This document shows positions 13,385 through 14,232 of a stretch of 14,232 bases of DNA, in pieces. A program made the position numbers and the translations under genes. The stretch comes from an uncultured Prevotella sp. (GTDB taxonomy: Bacteria > Bacteroidota > Bacteroidia > Bacteroidales > Bacteroidaceae), in assembly GCA_905234355.1 (NCBI GenBank), contig CAJOHP010000034.1:1-14232 (forward strand), written 5' to 3'. The notes below the pieces were generated by a model, which saw only the letters and a list, made by a program, of their open reading frames with translations, was not told the origin of the DNA and did not search any database. Numbering within the stretch: the first letter of the stretch is position 1; every line of letters starts with the position of its first letter.

Positions 13385-14232
13385 GTGATTGAGTTAGAAA
13401 GACATATAGAGATACTGTTGCTGAGCAACGACTGCGTCATCTTGCCCGACTTAGGCGGCTTTATGGCGCACTATGTCGATGCACGCTACGACGATAGCGA
13501 CGGGATGTTCGTTCCGCCCCTGCGTACCCTGGGATTCAATCCGCAGCTCACGATGAACGACTCGCTCCTTGTGCAGTCCTATATCGAAGCCTACGACATG
13601 AGCTATCCCGAGGCGCTCCGGCGTATAGAGGACGAGGTGGCCGAGCTGCGCCAGCATCTCGAGACCAACGGCTACTACGAGCTCAACGACATCGGCGTGC
13701 TGCGACTCAACAATGAGGGACACATCGAGTTTGAGCCTTGTGAGGCTGGCATACTCACACCCGAACTCTATGGGCTGAGTGCTTTTGAGATGCCACTGCT
13801 CTCGAAGAAGAGAGGGGCGAAGGAAGTGGCTCCTACCCTGAGTGCCGCCGCTGATACCACGACAGTGGAAGCCGAACAGACCGACGAGACCGACGCCACC
13901 GCTCAGGATGAGACTGAGACCGAGCGCACTGAGGCCGATGCAATCGAAAACGAGCCTGCCATCGTCATCAAGATGTCGTGGCTCAGAAATGCAGCCGCCG
14001 TGGCGGCTGCCATCGTGGCTTTCTTCCTCATACAGACGCCCGTATCCAACAGTGACGTGACCACCACCGATGTGCAGCATAGCGCCATCGTGTCACTTGG
14101 CAGTAAGAACGGACTGGAGAGCACGACTCCTTCGCCTGCCCGCGAGCCTGCAGCAGCAGTGACCGCGTCGGCCACTACTCACGCCGTCGCTACAGCTGCC
14201 ACACCCGCTGACCGTGCCGACAAGGACGAGCA
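13385..14232 (+). CDS. HU-CCDC81-domain membrane protein, probably HU-CCDC81-SPOR type (C-terminus beyond the window)
   Basis: From GTG 13385 the frame is open for 282 codons to the window edge. Residues 1-135 form an HU-CCDC81-type domain: IELERHIEILLLSNDCVILP, then GGFMAHY (24-30), PPLRTLGFNPQLTMND (44-59) and LYGLSAFEM near the end. An acidic, Thr/Glu-rich linker follows (about 145-192), then one membrane segment (about 201-218), then an Ala/Thr/Ser-rich low-complexity stretch. In Bacteroidetes this layout is normally followed by a C-terminal SPOR peptidoglycan-binding domain, which would lie outside the window. The predicted topology is HU domain inside and SPOR domain in the periplasm. 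The molecular role is not established; a link between cell envelope and cytoplasm is inference. GTG is chosen because it begins the family's usual MIEL-like N-terminus and lies after the promoter box; an in-frame ATG at 13337 is upstream of that box. Confidence 0.85.
   Translation, partial: MIELERHIEILLLSNDCVILPDLGGFMAHYVDARYDDSDGMFVPPLRTLGFNPQLTMNDSLLVQSYIEAYDMSYPEALRRIEDEVAELRQHLETNGYYELNDIGVLRLNNEGHIEFEPCEAGILTPELYGLSAFEMPLLSKKRGAKEVAPTLSAAADTTTVEAEQTDETDATAQDETETERTEADAIENEPAIVIKMSWLRNAAAVAAAIVAFFLIQTPVSNSDVTTTDVQHSAIVSLGSKNGLESTTPSPAREPAAAVTASATTHAVATAATPADRADKDE

Noticed and set aside
1..14232. CRISPR arrays, insertion sequences, tRNA/rRNA genes, defence or biosynthetic clusters
   Set aside because: No spaced direct repeats, transposase-like motifs, terminal repeats, tRNA cloverleaf pattern or relevant enzyme sets could be seen on either strand.

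Overview
The window looks like ordinary chromosome from a Bacteroidales bacterium, most likely a GC-rich member of the Prevotellaceae or a relative. Four things point there: (i) intergenic boxes matching the Bacteroidetes sigma-ABfr promoter (TAnnTTTG, sometimes with an upstream TTTG about 20 nt away); (ii) A-rich start regions with no clear Shine-Dalgarno sequences; (iii) protein types characteristic of the order, such as the HU-CCDC81-domain membrane protein, the NifU-like scaffold protein, a RelA-type enzyme with a dead hydrolase site and a CQGG hotdog thioesterase; and (iv) AT-rich gaps between GC-rich genes. The family calls come from recognising motifs, not from a search.

Layout. 1-287 (-): start of a NifU-like Fe-S scaffold protein, cut by the window edge. 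540-2165 (+): MFSD1-like MFS transporter, followed by a strong intrinsic terminator. 2248-3246 (+): exported patatin-like phospholipase starting just after that terminator. 3271-5946 (-): probable operon of a RelA/SpoT-family (p)ppGpp synthetase and a PaaI-like thioesterase. 6179-8293 (+): fused ADP-forming acyl-CoA synthetase, divergent from relA. 8332-9460 (-): probable operon of an HD-domain hydrolase and a GuaD-like guanine deaminase. 9535-10440 (+): menA, divergent from the HD gene through a mirror-symmetric promoter pair. 10429-13195 (-): probable operon rfbC-ugd-lipoprotein. 13385-14232 (+): start of an HU-CCDC81-type membrane protein, cut by the right edge.

How the genes fit together. 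Most are housekeeping functions: stringent response, acetate/acyl-CoA energy metabolism, purine salvage, menaquinone synthesis and nucleotide-sugar supply for surface polysaccharide. No mobile element, CRISPR array, tRNA, rRNA or obvious defence or biosynthetic system is visible, and I did not find a convincing undescribed multi-gene system. The more interesting signals are regulatory: the promoter pair at 9478-9513, the near-leaderless GTG start at 13385, the terminator directly before the patatin gene, and a small coding-like ORF before rfbC. No gene-free gap exceeds 300 bases; the longest (288-539 and 5947-6178) hold the promoters listed below.
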